From positions 62,001 through 126,000 of the forward strand of contig JBBSBY010000001.1 of the NCBI GenBank assembly GCA_038250835.1: DNA of 64,000 bases, in the 5' to 3' direction. The notes beneath the pieces were generated by a model that made no database searches, was not told where the DNA came from, and saw only the letters and a program-made list of their open reading frames with translations. Origin of the DNA: JBBSBY01 sp038250835. Its GTDB lineage: Bacteria; Desulfobacterota; Desulfomonilia; Desulfomonilales; Desulfomonilaceae. Shown piece after piece: positions 17,341-26,121 of this stretch (the stretch's first letter is position 1; every line of letters starts with the position of its first letter). The translations under genes and the position numbers were made by a program.

Positions 17341-17891
17341 TCCATTGCCGGATTAGCAAGCCGTTTAAATCCTGGTTGCAGTAAACTACCCTGACTTATT
17401 GAATTTTGATAGCCGGCCTGTGGAGCCCGGAAATGGAGTTCGTCAATTTGCAATGACCGGCGTAAGAAAATGTTGCACGGATCGAGTCATAGCGCATGAG
17501 ACGCTATTGCCCGCTTGTTTACGATTTCAGCAATTTTAAACATTCCGCTTTCATCCAAAACTTCAGTTGAAGAAGCGATCATATCTTTAAACTCGCGAAG
17601 AATACATGGAGCCGTTCGTTTCGGATGAACTAAATACTAGCTGAGATGGTATCCATGTATCTGCTCACGGACTCGGCCGTCAGATAAACGGGTGGAATAT
17701 GCCCGCAGGTCGGAATGAACGGGTTTTTTCACTTCAGTGTTCGCATCACAATATGAATTTTGAGGCCCCAACTAACTAATGGCTGAGATTGAACAAGAAA
17801 TCAATTTGAGATAAAGTTCGGTAGGAGTGATTTTGAACCACGATTTTCACTTTCTGCAATTTTAAGAATACCTACATAGGGGGAAGTTTCA
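17341..17891. other. Intergenic region between ispD and the hydrolase gene
   Basis: About 550 bases. I see no frame with a ribosome binding site, no strong hairpin and no repeat shared with the rest of the window. It may hold remains of a lost gene. Confidence 0.4.
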
Positions 17892-18716
17892 ATGTCTTTT
17901 GCAGAAATTCATGGTCACAATATTTACTATGAAATTCAAGGCACTGGGATACCGATTGTTTTGATGCATCACGGTTTTGCATCGGTAAGGATGTGGGACA
18001 AAATCGTCCCCCGGCTGGTGGAACAAGGCTTCAAAACAATTTGTTATGATCGACGGGGTTTCGGCCAATCGGAAGCGGGCGACGATTTCTTGGATTTTTA
18101 TGTCGACGACGGCTACAGGGAAGCAAGCGTTGTAGAGCTCGAAGCGTTGCGCAATTGCCTCGGTATATCTGAATTCCACTTACTGGGTCAATGTGAGGGC
18201 GGAGTTATCGCTTTGGACTATGCCTGGGAGTTCCCGGAAAGAGTAATGACCGTGACGATTTCCAGCACACTTTGTCATGGTTCAAAGGAGATGTGGAACT
18301 TCAATGAAGAAAAGTTCGTCAAGGATTTTGATCAATTCCATCCTGAACAACGGGCTAAGTTCATGAACTGGCACGGGGAAAAGGCTGAAACACTTTACAA
18401 CCAGTTCAGGCATTTTGGGGGAGCATACGGAAAGTACATTTTCGATTTACGACCAATCCTGCCCTGGATACGACAACCGGTATTGATTATATATCCTGAT
18501 CGCAGTTTCCTTTTTGATGTGGAACAAGGACTCAGTTTCTACAGACTTTTGCCGGACTCAGAATTGGCGGTGCTTCCGAATTGCGGTCATAATACTTATG
18601 ACGAGCAACCGGAAGCCTATATTTTTAACTTAGTCAATTTTCTCAATCGACACCGATTTGGGACTGCAACCGCTTCAGAAAACAAAATTACCGAACAAAT
18701 TACCTGTCTGGGGTGA
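17892..18716 (+). CDS. Alpha/beta hydrolase with cysteine nucleophile
   Basis: A 274-residue soluble alpha/beta hydrolase. The oxyanion motif HHGFAS is near residue 26, and the nucleophile elbow reads GQCEGG with Cys101 where most relatives have Ser. The acid is probably the Asp in IYPDRS and the base the His in NCGHNTY. A Cys nucleophile is known from dienelactone hydrolases, but the rest resembles the general MhpC/peroxidase-like group, so the substrate is unknown. ATG 17892 follows GGGGGAAG. It has no operon partner; the next gene is convergent. Confidence 0.85.
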   Translation: MSFAEIHGHNIYYEIQGTGIPIVLMHHGFASVRMWDKIVPRLVEQGFKTICYDRRGFGQSEAGDDFLDFYVDDGYREASVVELEALRNCLGISEFHLLGQCEGGVIALDYAWEFPERVMTVTISSTLCHGSKEMWNFNEEKFVKDFDQFHPEQRAKFMNWHGEKAETLYNQFRHFGGAYGKYIFDLRPILPWIRQPVLIIYPDRSFLFDVEQGLSFYRLLPDSELAVLPNCGHNTYDEQPEAYIFNLVNFLNRHRFGTATASENKITEQITCLG

Positions 18717-18743
18717 GGTCCTGATATGTCTCTTGATCGTCAA

Positions 18744-19871
18744 TTACTTTTTGTCCAGGAATTCTAGTTCATATTTCCTTGATCCGAGGCCGAACTCTTC
18801 GGCGTACTGCAACTGATGAGCCCAATCGATTTCAGGATAAAGGGCGCGGATCTTGTCCTCTCCGGGATCGTAAGCGGATTTCAGCGCAGAATCGTGATTC
18901 CCTTGCGCATTGTTTACCAGGTCAACAGCGGCTTGGTCAATTGCCACAGGATCATACCCCGCCAATATTCCGATTCCGGGAACTATCGGACGGTCCGAAA
19001 AGGGATTGCAATCGCAAAGAGGAGACACATCCGTAATAAAAGTCATGAAAAGGCTTTTGTCTTTCTTATTTGAAAGAACCGCGGCAGCGTATTCCACCAT
19101 TTTTTCCATAAAAGACGGCACGGATTCATTCCACCGTATCTGAACGGCGCCTTGGGCGCAGGACAAAATGCACTCAGCGCATCCCACACAATTTTCAGGA
19201 TTGATGTACGCTTTCTTTTCTTTTGGAGCGCCCCTAAGCTCGATAGCCTTGCCCCGACACCAGACAACACATTCTCCGCATCCTATGCACTTCTTTTGGT
19301 TGACTGAGGGTGATATGTTGGAATGTTGTTCAAGCTTTCCTTCTCGTGCGGCGCAACCCATTCCCACATTCTTTATGGCGGCGCCGTAACCGCTAAGTTC
19401 ATGGCCTTTAAAGTGAGATAACACCACCAAAGCGTCAGCGTTATAAATGTCCGCGGCTATATGCGCATTTTTGACGTGCTTTCCGTCTATAGGCACAATG
19501 ACTTGGTTACTGCCGCGGAGACCGTCGGCTATTACGGCCGGCGCTCCGGTGACGTCTCTGGTAAAACCATTATCAAACGCAGTATTCAAGTGGGACCATG
19601 CTTCAGTTCTGGAGCCCACATAAAGTGTGTTGGTGTCGGTAAGGAACGGTTTTGTCCCGATTTGCTTTAGGAAATCAACCACTTTCCTTACAAATTGCGG
19701 ACGAATATGCGCTGTGTTTCCTGATTCTCCAAAATGGAGTTTAATCGCAACTAGATCCTTTTTTGATAATGCCTCAGCAGAATTGAGTTTTGACAGCAAA
19801 TCTAATACTTTGGCCGGCACGCTTTTTTTCCAGCCCGCCGATAAATCAACGGCATAAACTTTTGATCCCAA
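18744..19871 (-). CDS. DUF362 ferredoxin-type protein
   Basis: A protein of 375 residues: an N-terminal DUF362 domain (KLHFGESGNTAHIRP; LSHFKGHELSGYGAAIKNVG) with two [4Fe-4S] motifs inserted in the second half, CIGCGECVVWC and CVGCAECILSC. It is probably a cytoplasmic electron carrier or redox enzyme of anaerobes; the exact reaction is unknown. I take TTG 19871 as the start, because GGAG lies eight bases upstream. An earlier TTG at 19886 contributes five residues but has a poorer site. A second DUF362 protein, without Fe-S motifs and with a Tat signal, is encoded at 57514. Confidence 0.87.
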   Translation of the reverse strand: MGSKVYAVDLSAGWKKSVPAKVLDLLSKLNSAEALSKKDLVAIKLHFGESGNTAHIRPQFVRKVVDFLKQIGTKPFLTDTNTLYVGSRTEAWSHLNTAFDNGFTRDVTGAPAVIADGLRGSNQVIVPIDGKHVKNAHIAADIYNADALVVLSHFKGHELSGYGAAIKNVGMGCAAREGKLEQHSNISPSVNQKKCIGCGECVVWCRGKAIELRGAPKEKKAYINPENCVGCAECILSCAQGAVQIRWNESVPSFMEKMVEYAAAVLSNKKDKSLFMTFITDVSPLCDCNPFSDRPIVPGIGILAGYDPVAIDQAAVDLVNNAQGNHDSALKSAYDPGEDKIRALYPEIDWAHQLQYAEEFGLGSRKYELEFLDKK

Positions 19872-20024
19872 TTTAGTTTCTCCCAAGCTTCTACAAATGT
19901 TGTAAAATTATCACGCAGTATAATTGAAATCACAAGAAAAATGTTTTTGAAAAAACCATTAAGCGCGGTAATATAACGGCACAATTATGTTTAATCACCA
20001 ATAAAAACAAACAGAAGAATTCTT

Positions 20025-21722
20025 ATGAAAGATCGTATCGGTAATCTGCTCCTGCAATTTGGTTTGATTGATGACGAAAAGCTCGAAAAAGCAGCCGATT
20101 TTCAAAAACAGCAAGGCGGCAAGATATATAGCGCCTTAATTAAATTGGACTTATTGGATGAAGATGACTTTGTTGAATTCCTGTGCCGACAGTACGGCCA
20201 CGCAATGATTTCACTGGACGAAGTCGATGTAGATCCGGACGCTATTAAGATGCTTAGCTCGGAAACGGCCCGAAAGTATATGGCCATCCCTTATTTAAAA
20301 ATAAACAACATGCTCAAAGTAGCTATGGCCGATCCCACCGACTTTGAAGCAGTAGAAAATATTAGATTTGCAACCGGTCTCAACGTAGAAGTTGAAGTTA
20401 CAGCCGAGTCTCAGATTCGAAAAGCTCTTGATACGTTTTTTGACGTAGGCATGACGGTGGATAACGTGCTCGAGGAGTTCGAGGACGAGGACATTGAATC
20501 AATTGGATCGGATGCCTCGGACTTAGATTTTGCCGACGCCGCTAAAGCGGCGGAAGAGGCGCCGGTGGTAAAACTTGTGAATTATGTGCTTAAAGACGCA
20601 ATTCAGAAAAAGGCCAGCGACGTACATATTGAGCCGTACGAAAAAATATTCAGGGTAAGGTTGCGAATCGATGGGGCGCTCTATGAAATTATGAAGCCGC
20701 CCATGAGACTAAAAAACGCTGTAGTTAGCCGTGTCAAGATCATGTCCAAACTTGATATTGCGGAACGCCGACTTCCTCAGGATGGCCGTATTAAACTCAA
20801 GTTGGGTAAAGGCCGCGATATGGACTTTCGTGTTTCGGTTATGCCCACCTTATTCGGCGAAAAAGTGGTTCTCCGTCTCCTGGATAAATCCAATCTTCAA
20901 TTGGATATGACTAAACTGGGATTTGAAGAAAGACCGCTCAAGCATTTCAAGGAAGCTATCCATAGACCTTACGGCATGGTTTTAGTCACCGGTCCCACCG
21001 GTTCAGGCAAAACCACTACTCTTTATAGCGCGCTGTCGGAATTGAATGCCCCGGATGTGAATGTTTCCACAGCGGAAGATCCCGTAGAGTTCAATTTACA
21101 TGGGATCAATCAGGTTCAGATGCACGAAGAAATTGGACTGACCTTTGCTTCGGCCCTGAGATCTTTCCTGCGTCAAGATCCGGATATTATAATGGTTGGT
21201 GAGATCCGGGATTTTGAAACAGCCGAAATAGGCGTAAAGGCTGCGTTGACCGGGCACATGGTGCTCTCCACATTGCATACCAATGACGCTCCGCAAACGG
21301 TTAACCGCCTTTTGAACATGGGAATCGAACCATTCCTCGTCGCCAGCTCCGTCAACTGCATTATTGCTCAGCGGCTTGCTCGAAGAATATGCCCATCTTG
21401 CAAGGAAGAAATAGACCCGAAGCCGGAAGCGCTGCGGGATTTGGGCGTTAAGATGGAAGACATAGGCACGTTTCCCGTCTACAGGGGGCGAGGCTGCGCT
21501 ATGTGCAGCAACACGGGTTTCAAGGGTCGGATAGCTCTTTACGAAGTCATGCCCATTATGGAAGAAATAAAAGAACTAATTCTGGCAGGCGCCTCCGCCA
21601 CGGAAATCAAACGAGAAGCTATTCGCATTGGTATGGACACTTTGAGAATGGCCGGCGTCAATAAGCTAAAAGACGGAATAACCACAATCGAAGAGATAGC
21701 CCGCAGCACCATGTCCGACTAA
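20025..21722 (+). CDS. pilB: Type IV pilus assembly ATPase PilB (GspE family)
   Basis: Hexameric cytoplasmic ATPase that drives pilus extension. The 565 residues contain the N-terminal MshEN/T2SSE_N part (IGNLLLQFGLID), the Walker A GPTGSGKT at 323-330, Asp box and His box, and a zinc site from CPSC and CAMC near the C-terminus. pilT and pilC follow on the same strand, so this is the pilus motor operon. General secretion GspE is the alternative, but PilT next door makes type IV pili much more likely. Pilin and PilMNOPQ genes are not in the window. Confidence 0.94.
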   Translation: MKDRIGNLLLQFGLIDDEKLEKAADFQKQQGGKIYSALIKLDLLDEDDFVEFLCRQYGHAMISLDEVDVDPDAIKMLSSETARKYMAIPYLKINNMLKVAMADPTDFEAVENIRFATGLNVEVEVTAESQIRKALDTFFDVGMTVDNVLEEFEDEDIESIGSDASDLDFADAAKAAEEAPVVKLVNYVLKDAIQKKASDVHIEPYEKIFRVRLRIDGALYEIMKPPMRLKNAVVSRVKIMSKLDIAERRLPQDGRIKLKLGKGRDMDFRVSVMPTLFGEKVVLRLLDKSNLQLDMTKLGFEERPLKHFKEAIHRPYGMVLVTGPTGSGKTTTLYSALSELNAPDVNVSTAEDPVEFNLHGINQVQMHEEIGLTFASALRSFLRQDPDIIMVGEIRDFETAEIGVKAALTGHMVLSTLHTNDAPQTVNRLLNMGIEPFLVASSVNCIIAQRLARRICPSCKEEIDPKPEALRDLGVKMEDIGTFPVYRGRGCAMCSNTGFKGRIALYEVMPIMEEIKELILAGASATEIKREAIRIGMDTLRMAGVNKLKDGITTIEEIARSTMSD

Positions 21723-21808
21723 TGATTGCGCGGACAAGTTGAATCAAAGATTGCATGCGCTTTCGTCGCAATTCAGACTGCCGTAAATCCACCTGAAAGG
21801 ATCAAGGA

Positions 21809-22909
21809 TTGCCGACCTTACATGATTACCTAAAAGAAATGGTCGAGCGTGGCGCCTCCGATTTACACGTCACACCGGGCGTTCCGCCCATGATCCGTGT
21901 TAGAGGCGAACTGGCGCCGTTAGATTATCCGCCTTTAAAACCTCAAGACACTCGCCAACTGTGCTATAGCATTTTGACGGACACCCAGAAGCACCGTTTC
22001 GAAGAAAACCTCGAGTTGGACCTTTCGTTTGGTGTACGCGGGCTCAGTAGATTCAGGGCTAATATTTTTTTCCAGCGAGGGGCCTTGGCCGGGGCTTTTC
22101 GTCTCATTCCTTATCAGATACGAAATTTTCAAGAATTAGGATTACCCCCGGTAGTCAACGATCTCTGTCAAAAACCAAGAGGGTTAATCCTTGTGACCGG
22201 TCCCACCGGGTCCGGGAAATCAACTTCTCTTGCGGCGATGGTCGACAAAATCAATACTGAACGTAAAGAACATATAGTAACCATTGAAGATCCCATAGAA
22301 TTTACTCATCAGCATAAGAACTGCATAGTAAACCAACGGGAGGTCCATCAGGACACAAAGGGATTCCATTCGGCGCTGCGTTCAATACTACGACAAGACC
22401 CAGATGTTGTGCTTATAGGTGAAATGAGGGACCTGGAAACCATAGAGGCGGCTCTCACGGTTTCTGAAACAGGACACCTCACATTTGGAACCTTGCACAC
22501 AAATTCCTGCGTTCAAACCATCAATCGCGTTATCGACGTCTTCCCGGCGCATCAACAGCCGCAGGTGCGCGCCCAGTTGAGCTTTGTGCTTGAAGGGGTG
22601 ATGAGTCAAACTTTGATTCCTACCATGGACGGCAGGGGTAGAACTCTAGGTGTCGAGATAATGGTTCCTAATGCGGCTATTCGAAATCTGATCCGAGAAG
22701 ACAAAGTGCATCAGATTTATTCTCAAATACAAATAGGTCAAGCCAAGTCGGGCATGCAAACCATGAATCAATCCTTGCTAACACTTTATCAACGCAGGAT
22801 AATATCATTTGATGACGCTATGGCTCGATCAAGCGATCCGGAAGAGTTAAAACAGATGATGTCCAACGTGGCCAAAACGCAGAATAGACCTCTAAGTCCC
22901 GGAAAGTAG
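21809..22909 (+). CDS. pilT: Type IV pilus retraction ATPase PilT
   Basis: Powers pilus retraction and twitching motility. Walker A GPTGSGKS at 131-138, the family stretch HIVTIEDPIEF, the Walker B region DPDVVLIGEMRD and TFGTLHTNS are all typical of PilT. The 366-residue length is normal. The start is TTG 21809 with AAGGAT seven bases upstream; the following PTLHDYLKEMVERGASDLH matches the usual PilT N-terminus. pilC follows 135 bases later. Confidence 0.95.
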   Translation: MPTLHDYLKEMVERGASDLHVTPGVPPMIRVRGELAPLDYPPLKPQDTRQLCYSILTDTQKHRFEENLELDLSFGVRGLSRFRANIFFQRGALAGAFRLIPYQIRNFQELGLPPVVNDLCQKPRGLILVTGPTGSGKSTSLAAMVDKINTERKEHIVTIEDPIEFTHQHKNCIVNQREVHQDTKGFHSALRSILRQDPDVVLIGEMRDLETIEAALTVSETGHLTFGTLHTNSCVQTINRVIDVFPAHQQPQVRAQLSFVLEGVMSQTLIPTMDGRGRTLGVEIMVPNAAIRNLIREDKVHQIYSQIQIGQAKSGMQTMNQSLLTLYQRRIISFDDAMARSSDPEELKQMMSNVAKTQNRPLSPGK

Positions 22910-23044
22910 ATTGGATTTACAGATCCCGTCATTTAATGGATTTATTAAAGTGTTGAACTTTTGTCCAATTATTCGTAATGAAGCTCATATCGTTCAGATT
23001 GGAAACCGCCCGTCCTGCAAGCGCCCAAAGGAGGGTCGTCAATA

Positions 23045-24262
23045 ATGCCTGAATTTGTATGGTCCGCCATAAGTTCCGCCGGAATGAGTCAAAAAGGGGA
23101 GATGAACGAGGTTAACGAGTCGGTCGTTAAAGTCAAGCTCCAAAAGATGAATTATTCCGACATTAAAGTTAAGAAAAAACCAAAAGATCTGTTTGAAAAT
23201 ATAGCATTCTTTCAACCAAAAGTTTCCACCAAAGATGTGGTTATCTTTACGCGGCAATTTGCAACAATGATTGACGCCGGGTTACCTTTGGTTCAGTGTT
23301 TGGAGATTCTTGCCAGTCAACAGGAGAACAAGACTTTCAAAAAAGTGCTTACCGACGTCAAAACCAGCGTCGAAGGCGGCAGCACTTTTGCCGAAGGCCT
23401 CAAGGCTCATCCTGAGGTATTCGACGATCTTTTCGTCAATTTGGTGCACGCCGGTGAAATGGGAGGTATTCTTGATACCATCCTTAGGCGTTTGGCTGTT
23501 TTTCTTGAAAAATCCGAATCTCTCAAACGCAAGGTTAAAGGCGCCATGGTTTATCCCGGAGTCGTCATTACCATTGCGCTTAGCGTCGTAGCGGTATTGC
23601 TCCTTTTCGTTATCCCGGTTTTCAAGGAAATGTTCGAAGGCGCCGGAGAAAAGCTGCCTGGTCCAACCGTGCTCGTCATGGCCTTGAGTGACGGACTACA
23701 AAAATATATCGTGCATATCATTATAAGTTTAGTGGTCTTATTCATAGCTTTCAAAAAGTTTAAGAATTCCGAACGAGGCGGTGAAATCCTGGACAGGATT
23801 GCGCTCAAATCGCCGGTGATAGGTCCGCTTCTCAAGAAAGTGGCGGTGGCAAGGTTTTGCTCGACTTTAGGAACAATGATATCCAGCGGCGTCGCCATTT
23901 TGGATGCTCTGGAAATTACGGCAAAAACTGCCGGTAATGTTGTAATCGAAAAAGCCATTATGAACACGAGGTCCGCGATTGCCGAAGGACGATCAATTGC
24001 CGAACCGCTCCTGGAAACAGGGGTTTTCCCCGGCATGGTCGTTCGCATGATTGCCGTAGGAGAGGCTACGGGAGCCTTGGACGCCATGCTTGCAAAAATC
24101 GCCGAATTTTACGACGAAGAAGTCGATGCCGCCGTCGAGGCTCTGACGCAGCTCATGGAACCGGTCATGATCGTATTTCTGGGTGGGGTTTGTGGTGGTA
24201 TGGTTATCGCCATGTACCTGCCGGTATTTTCAATGGCGGGCGTAATATCAGGAGAAAAATAG
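23045..24262 (+). CDS. pilC: Type IV pilus inner membrane platform protein PilC
   Basis: Inner-membrane protein that connects the PilB/PilT motors with the pilin strand. Two GspF domains are visible: residues 62-185 (FTRQFATMIDAGLPL) and about 265-390 (FCSTLGTMISSGVAIL), each followed by hydrophobic helices near 175-195, 220-240 and 375-395. ATG 23045 follows AGGAGGG. An N-terminal cytoplasmic extension of about 60 residues is longer than in the GspF core. It completes the pilB-pilT-pilC order common in deltaproteobacteria. Confidence 0.94.
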   Translation: MPEFVWSAISSAGMSQKGEMNEVNESVVKVKLQKMNYSDIKVKKKPKDLFENIAFFQPKVSTKDVVIFTRQFATMIDAGLPLVQCLEILASQQENKTFKKVLTDVKTSVEGGSTFAEGLKAHPEVFDDLFVNLVHAGEMGGILDTILRRLAVFLEKSESLKRKVKGAMVYPGVVITIALSVVAVLLLFVIPVFKEMFEGAGEKLPGPTVLVMALSDGLQKYIVHIIISLVVLFIAFKKFKNSERGGEILDRIALKSPVIGPLLKKVAVARFCSTLGTMISSGVAILDALEITAKTAGNVVIEKAIMNTRSAIAEGRSIAEPLLETGVFPGMVVRMIAVGEATGALDAMLAKIAEFYDEEVDAAVEALTQLMEPVMIVFLGGVCGGMVIAMYLPVFSMAGVISGEK

Positions 24263-24357
24263 GGACAACCTCGAATCACATCGCATACTGCGCCTACAAT
24301 TTTTGTGGATGTAATGTTTAGATCATTACCTGCCTCGTCCTTGTCGAAATTAACAGT

Positions 24358-25860
24358 ATGAATTTAGCTGTTTTACAAATGATTGCCGATGAACTCAACT
24401 TGGAATTGTCAGGCGGGTTCATCAATAAGATTCATCAGCCGCTTCCTCGCCAAATAGTGCTGACAATCAGGGGTAAGTTCCCGGGCGCCAAAAAGTTGGT
24501 AATCAGCGCTGATCCTCAATTAGGACGTGTACATCTTACCGAATCGCAAACTCCCAATCCGACGGTTCCACCTCGCTTTTGCGCCTATTTGCGGGCTCAT
24601 TTGCAAGGGGCAAGAATTAGTCATGTGCAAGCAGCCGACAACGACAGAGTCGTATTTATACATGCCACGAGAGGTCCTGAGTTTGATCGAATGGAATTGG
24701 CTCTCATTTTGGAGTTACTTGGTAGGGATTCAAATATTATTTTGGTAAATAAGAAAACGGAAATGATCATGGATTTGCTTCATCACATTTCTGAAAAGGA
24801 ATCCGTAACGAGAGCCATGCTTACCGGCAAAAGTTATACCCCTCCTCCGAGAAATCCAAATACCAAAGTTTCGCCGGCTCAGAACAACCTTTCCGTCAGA
24901 CCGGGTATTTGCGAAATTAACGGCAAAATGCGATTGGTTATCTCAGCAGATCAGAATTGTCATCAAGTATTTGAGTCCATGAACGCAGCCGCCGAGGCGT
25001 TTTACCATCCTCGTGTTTCCACAGAGCTATTCGAATTGCGCAAAAGAAACATTTCTGCGCCTATAATCAACAAGATCAAATCATTAGAAAGACGTCTAAC
25101 CAAAATCCGCGCCGACGCCGAACGTTTGACGCGATTTGTTGAATTGCAGGACCACGGCGAACTTCTTAAAGCGAATCTCTTTGGAATTAAAAAAGGAATG
25201 ACTGAGGTCAACGTGACCGACTGGTCTGGTAATCCGGTCGTTCTGCGGCTTGATCCTTCTTTGGATCCTGTAGCGAATATGAATTTAATCTTCAAAAAAG
25301 CGGCGAAAGGTAAAAGGGGTAAAAAATTTGTTGAAGATCGCCTGGAGATGACTACTGCGGAAAAAATCGCCCTGGAAGAACAACTATTTTACGTTCTATC
25401 GGCCTCCACTTTAGATGAATCGGATCTAACCCCCAATATGTCGGCGCAGCCCAATGGCCAGCGGCAAATATGGGAGACGGCGCCGAAGAGTTTACCCTAT
25501 CGCTTTCTCAAAACTCCGAGCGGCTCTTCAGTTTATGTGGGAAAAAGTTCAAAGGGAAACGACTACATACTTAGGCACAAGGCCTCCAAAGATGATCTTT
25601 GGTTTCACGTCAAAGGTAAGCCTGGATCGCATGTGATCTTACGAGTTACCGGAGCGAAGCCCACTGACCAGGATATAGAATTTTGCGCAGGTCTGGCGGT
25701 CGAGTTTTCACGAGCAAAAGGCAAGGGAAAAACAGAAGTAATGCTAACGCGAGTAAAAAATGTAGGAAAAGCCAAGGGCGCTCTTCCCGGACAAGTAACA
25801 GTCAAAAATTATAATACCGTCTTGTCCGGAGGCGGAATAGCCCTGGAAACGAACCGGTAA
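24358..25860 (+). CDS. rqcH: NFACT family protein RqcH (Rqc2 homologue)
   Basis: Ribosome quality-control factor: in Bacillus, RqcH binds obstructed 50S subunits and adds C-terminal alanine tails to stalled chains. The protein has the NFACT-N domain (FINKIHQPLPRQIVL; ELLGRDSNIILVN, with the Arg-Asp pair of this region), a helical coiled-coil middle (about 225-360) and the C-terminal NFACT-R domain (DDLWFHVKGKPGSHVIL; VKNVGKAKGALPG). The 500-residue length is a little short of the Bacillus protein. The start ATG 24358 is the natural N-terminus, although its ribosome binding site is weak. It lies 95 bases after pilC on the same strand. Confidence 0.9.
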   Translation: MNLAVLQMIADELNLELSGGFINKIHQPLPRQIVLTIRGKFPGAKKLVISADPQLGRVHLTESQTPNPTVPPRFCAYLRAHLQGARISHVQAADNDRVVFIHATRGPEFDRMELALILELLGRDSNIILVNKKTEMIMDLLHHISEKESVTRAMLTGKSYTPPPRNPNTKVSPAQNNLSVRPGICEINGKMRLVISADQNCHQVFESMNAAAEAFYHPRVSTELFELRKRNISAPIINKIKSLERRLTKIRADAERLTRFVELQDHGELLKANLFGIKKGMTEVNVTDWSGNPVVLRLDPSLDPVANMNLIFKKAAKGKRGKKFVEDRLEMTTAEKIALEEQLFYVLSASTLDESDLTPNMSAQPNGQRQIWETAPKSLPYRFLKTPSGSSVYVGKSSKGNDYILRHKASKDDLWFHVKGKPGSHVILRVTGAKPTDQDIEFCAGLAVEFSRAKGKGKTEVMLTRVKNVGKAKGALPGQVTVKNYNTVLSGGGIALETNR

Positions 25861-25922
25861 CTGTTTCCAGCTTTTAAATTACGGCTGGGACTGGCTGCTT
25901 AACCCGACACCACAGAAAACAG

Positions 25923-26078
25923 AGCGGTTCTCGAAAGTAATCGCGGATTGATTTTGATGAATCTCTTGGATGTCCATACGGGCTCGGTCCAAGAAGAATT
26001 TGAACTTTAACCGGCGATTCTACTTAGCAACGTCATACCGGCGAAAGTGGAGCGATTCCGATAAAATTTTCGAGAAAT
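25923..26078. repeat. Interspersed repeat, copy A (degraded)
   Basis: Three blocks shared in the same order with copy B at 41540-41766: a 28-base block at 25923-25950 (27 of 28 identical), CGTCATACCGGCGAAAG at 26031-26047, and a weaker block at 26054-26078 ending in GAGAAAT. Copy A has lost the right half of the central hairpin. This fits a small noncoding repeat family dispersed in the genome, similar in character to the REP-like elements with a CCGGCGAAAGCCGG core. Confidence 0.7.
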
Positions 26079-26121
26079 CCTACACATTGTAACTGATTAC
26101 GCTCTATTCACATCCGCTAAT

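Noticed and set aside
20025..24262. General (type II) secretion cluster instead of a type IV pilus
   Set aside because: The second gene is a typical PilT retraction ATPase, which type II secretion lacks.
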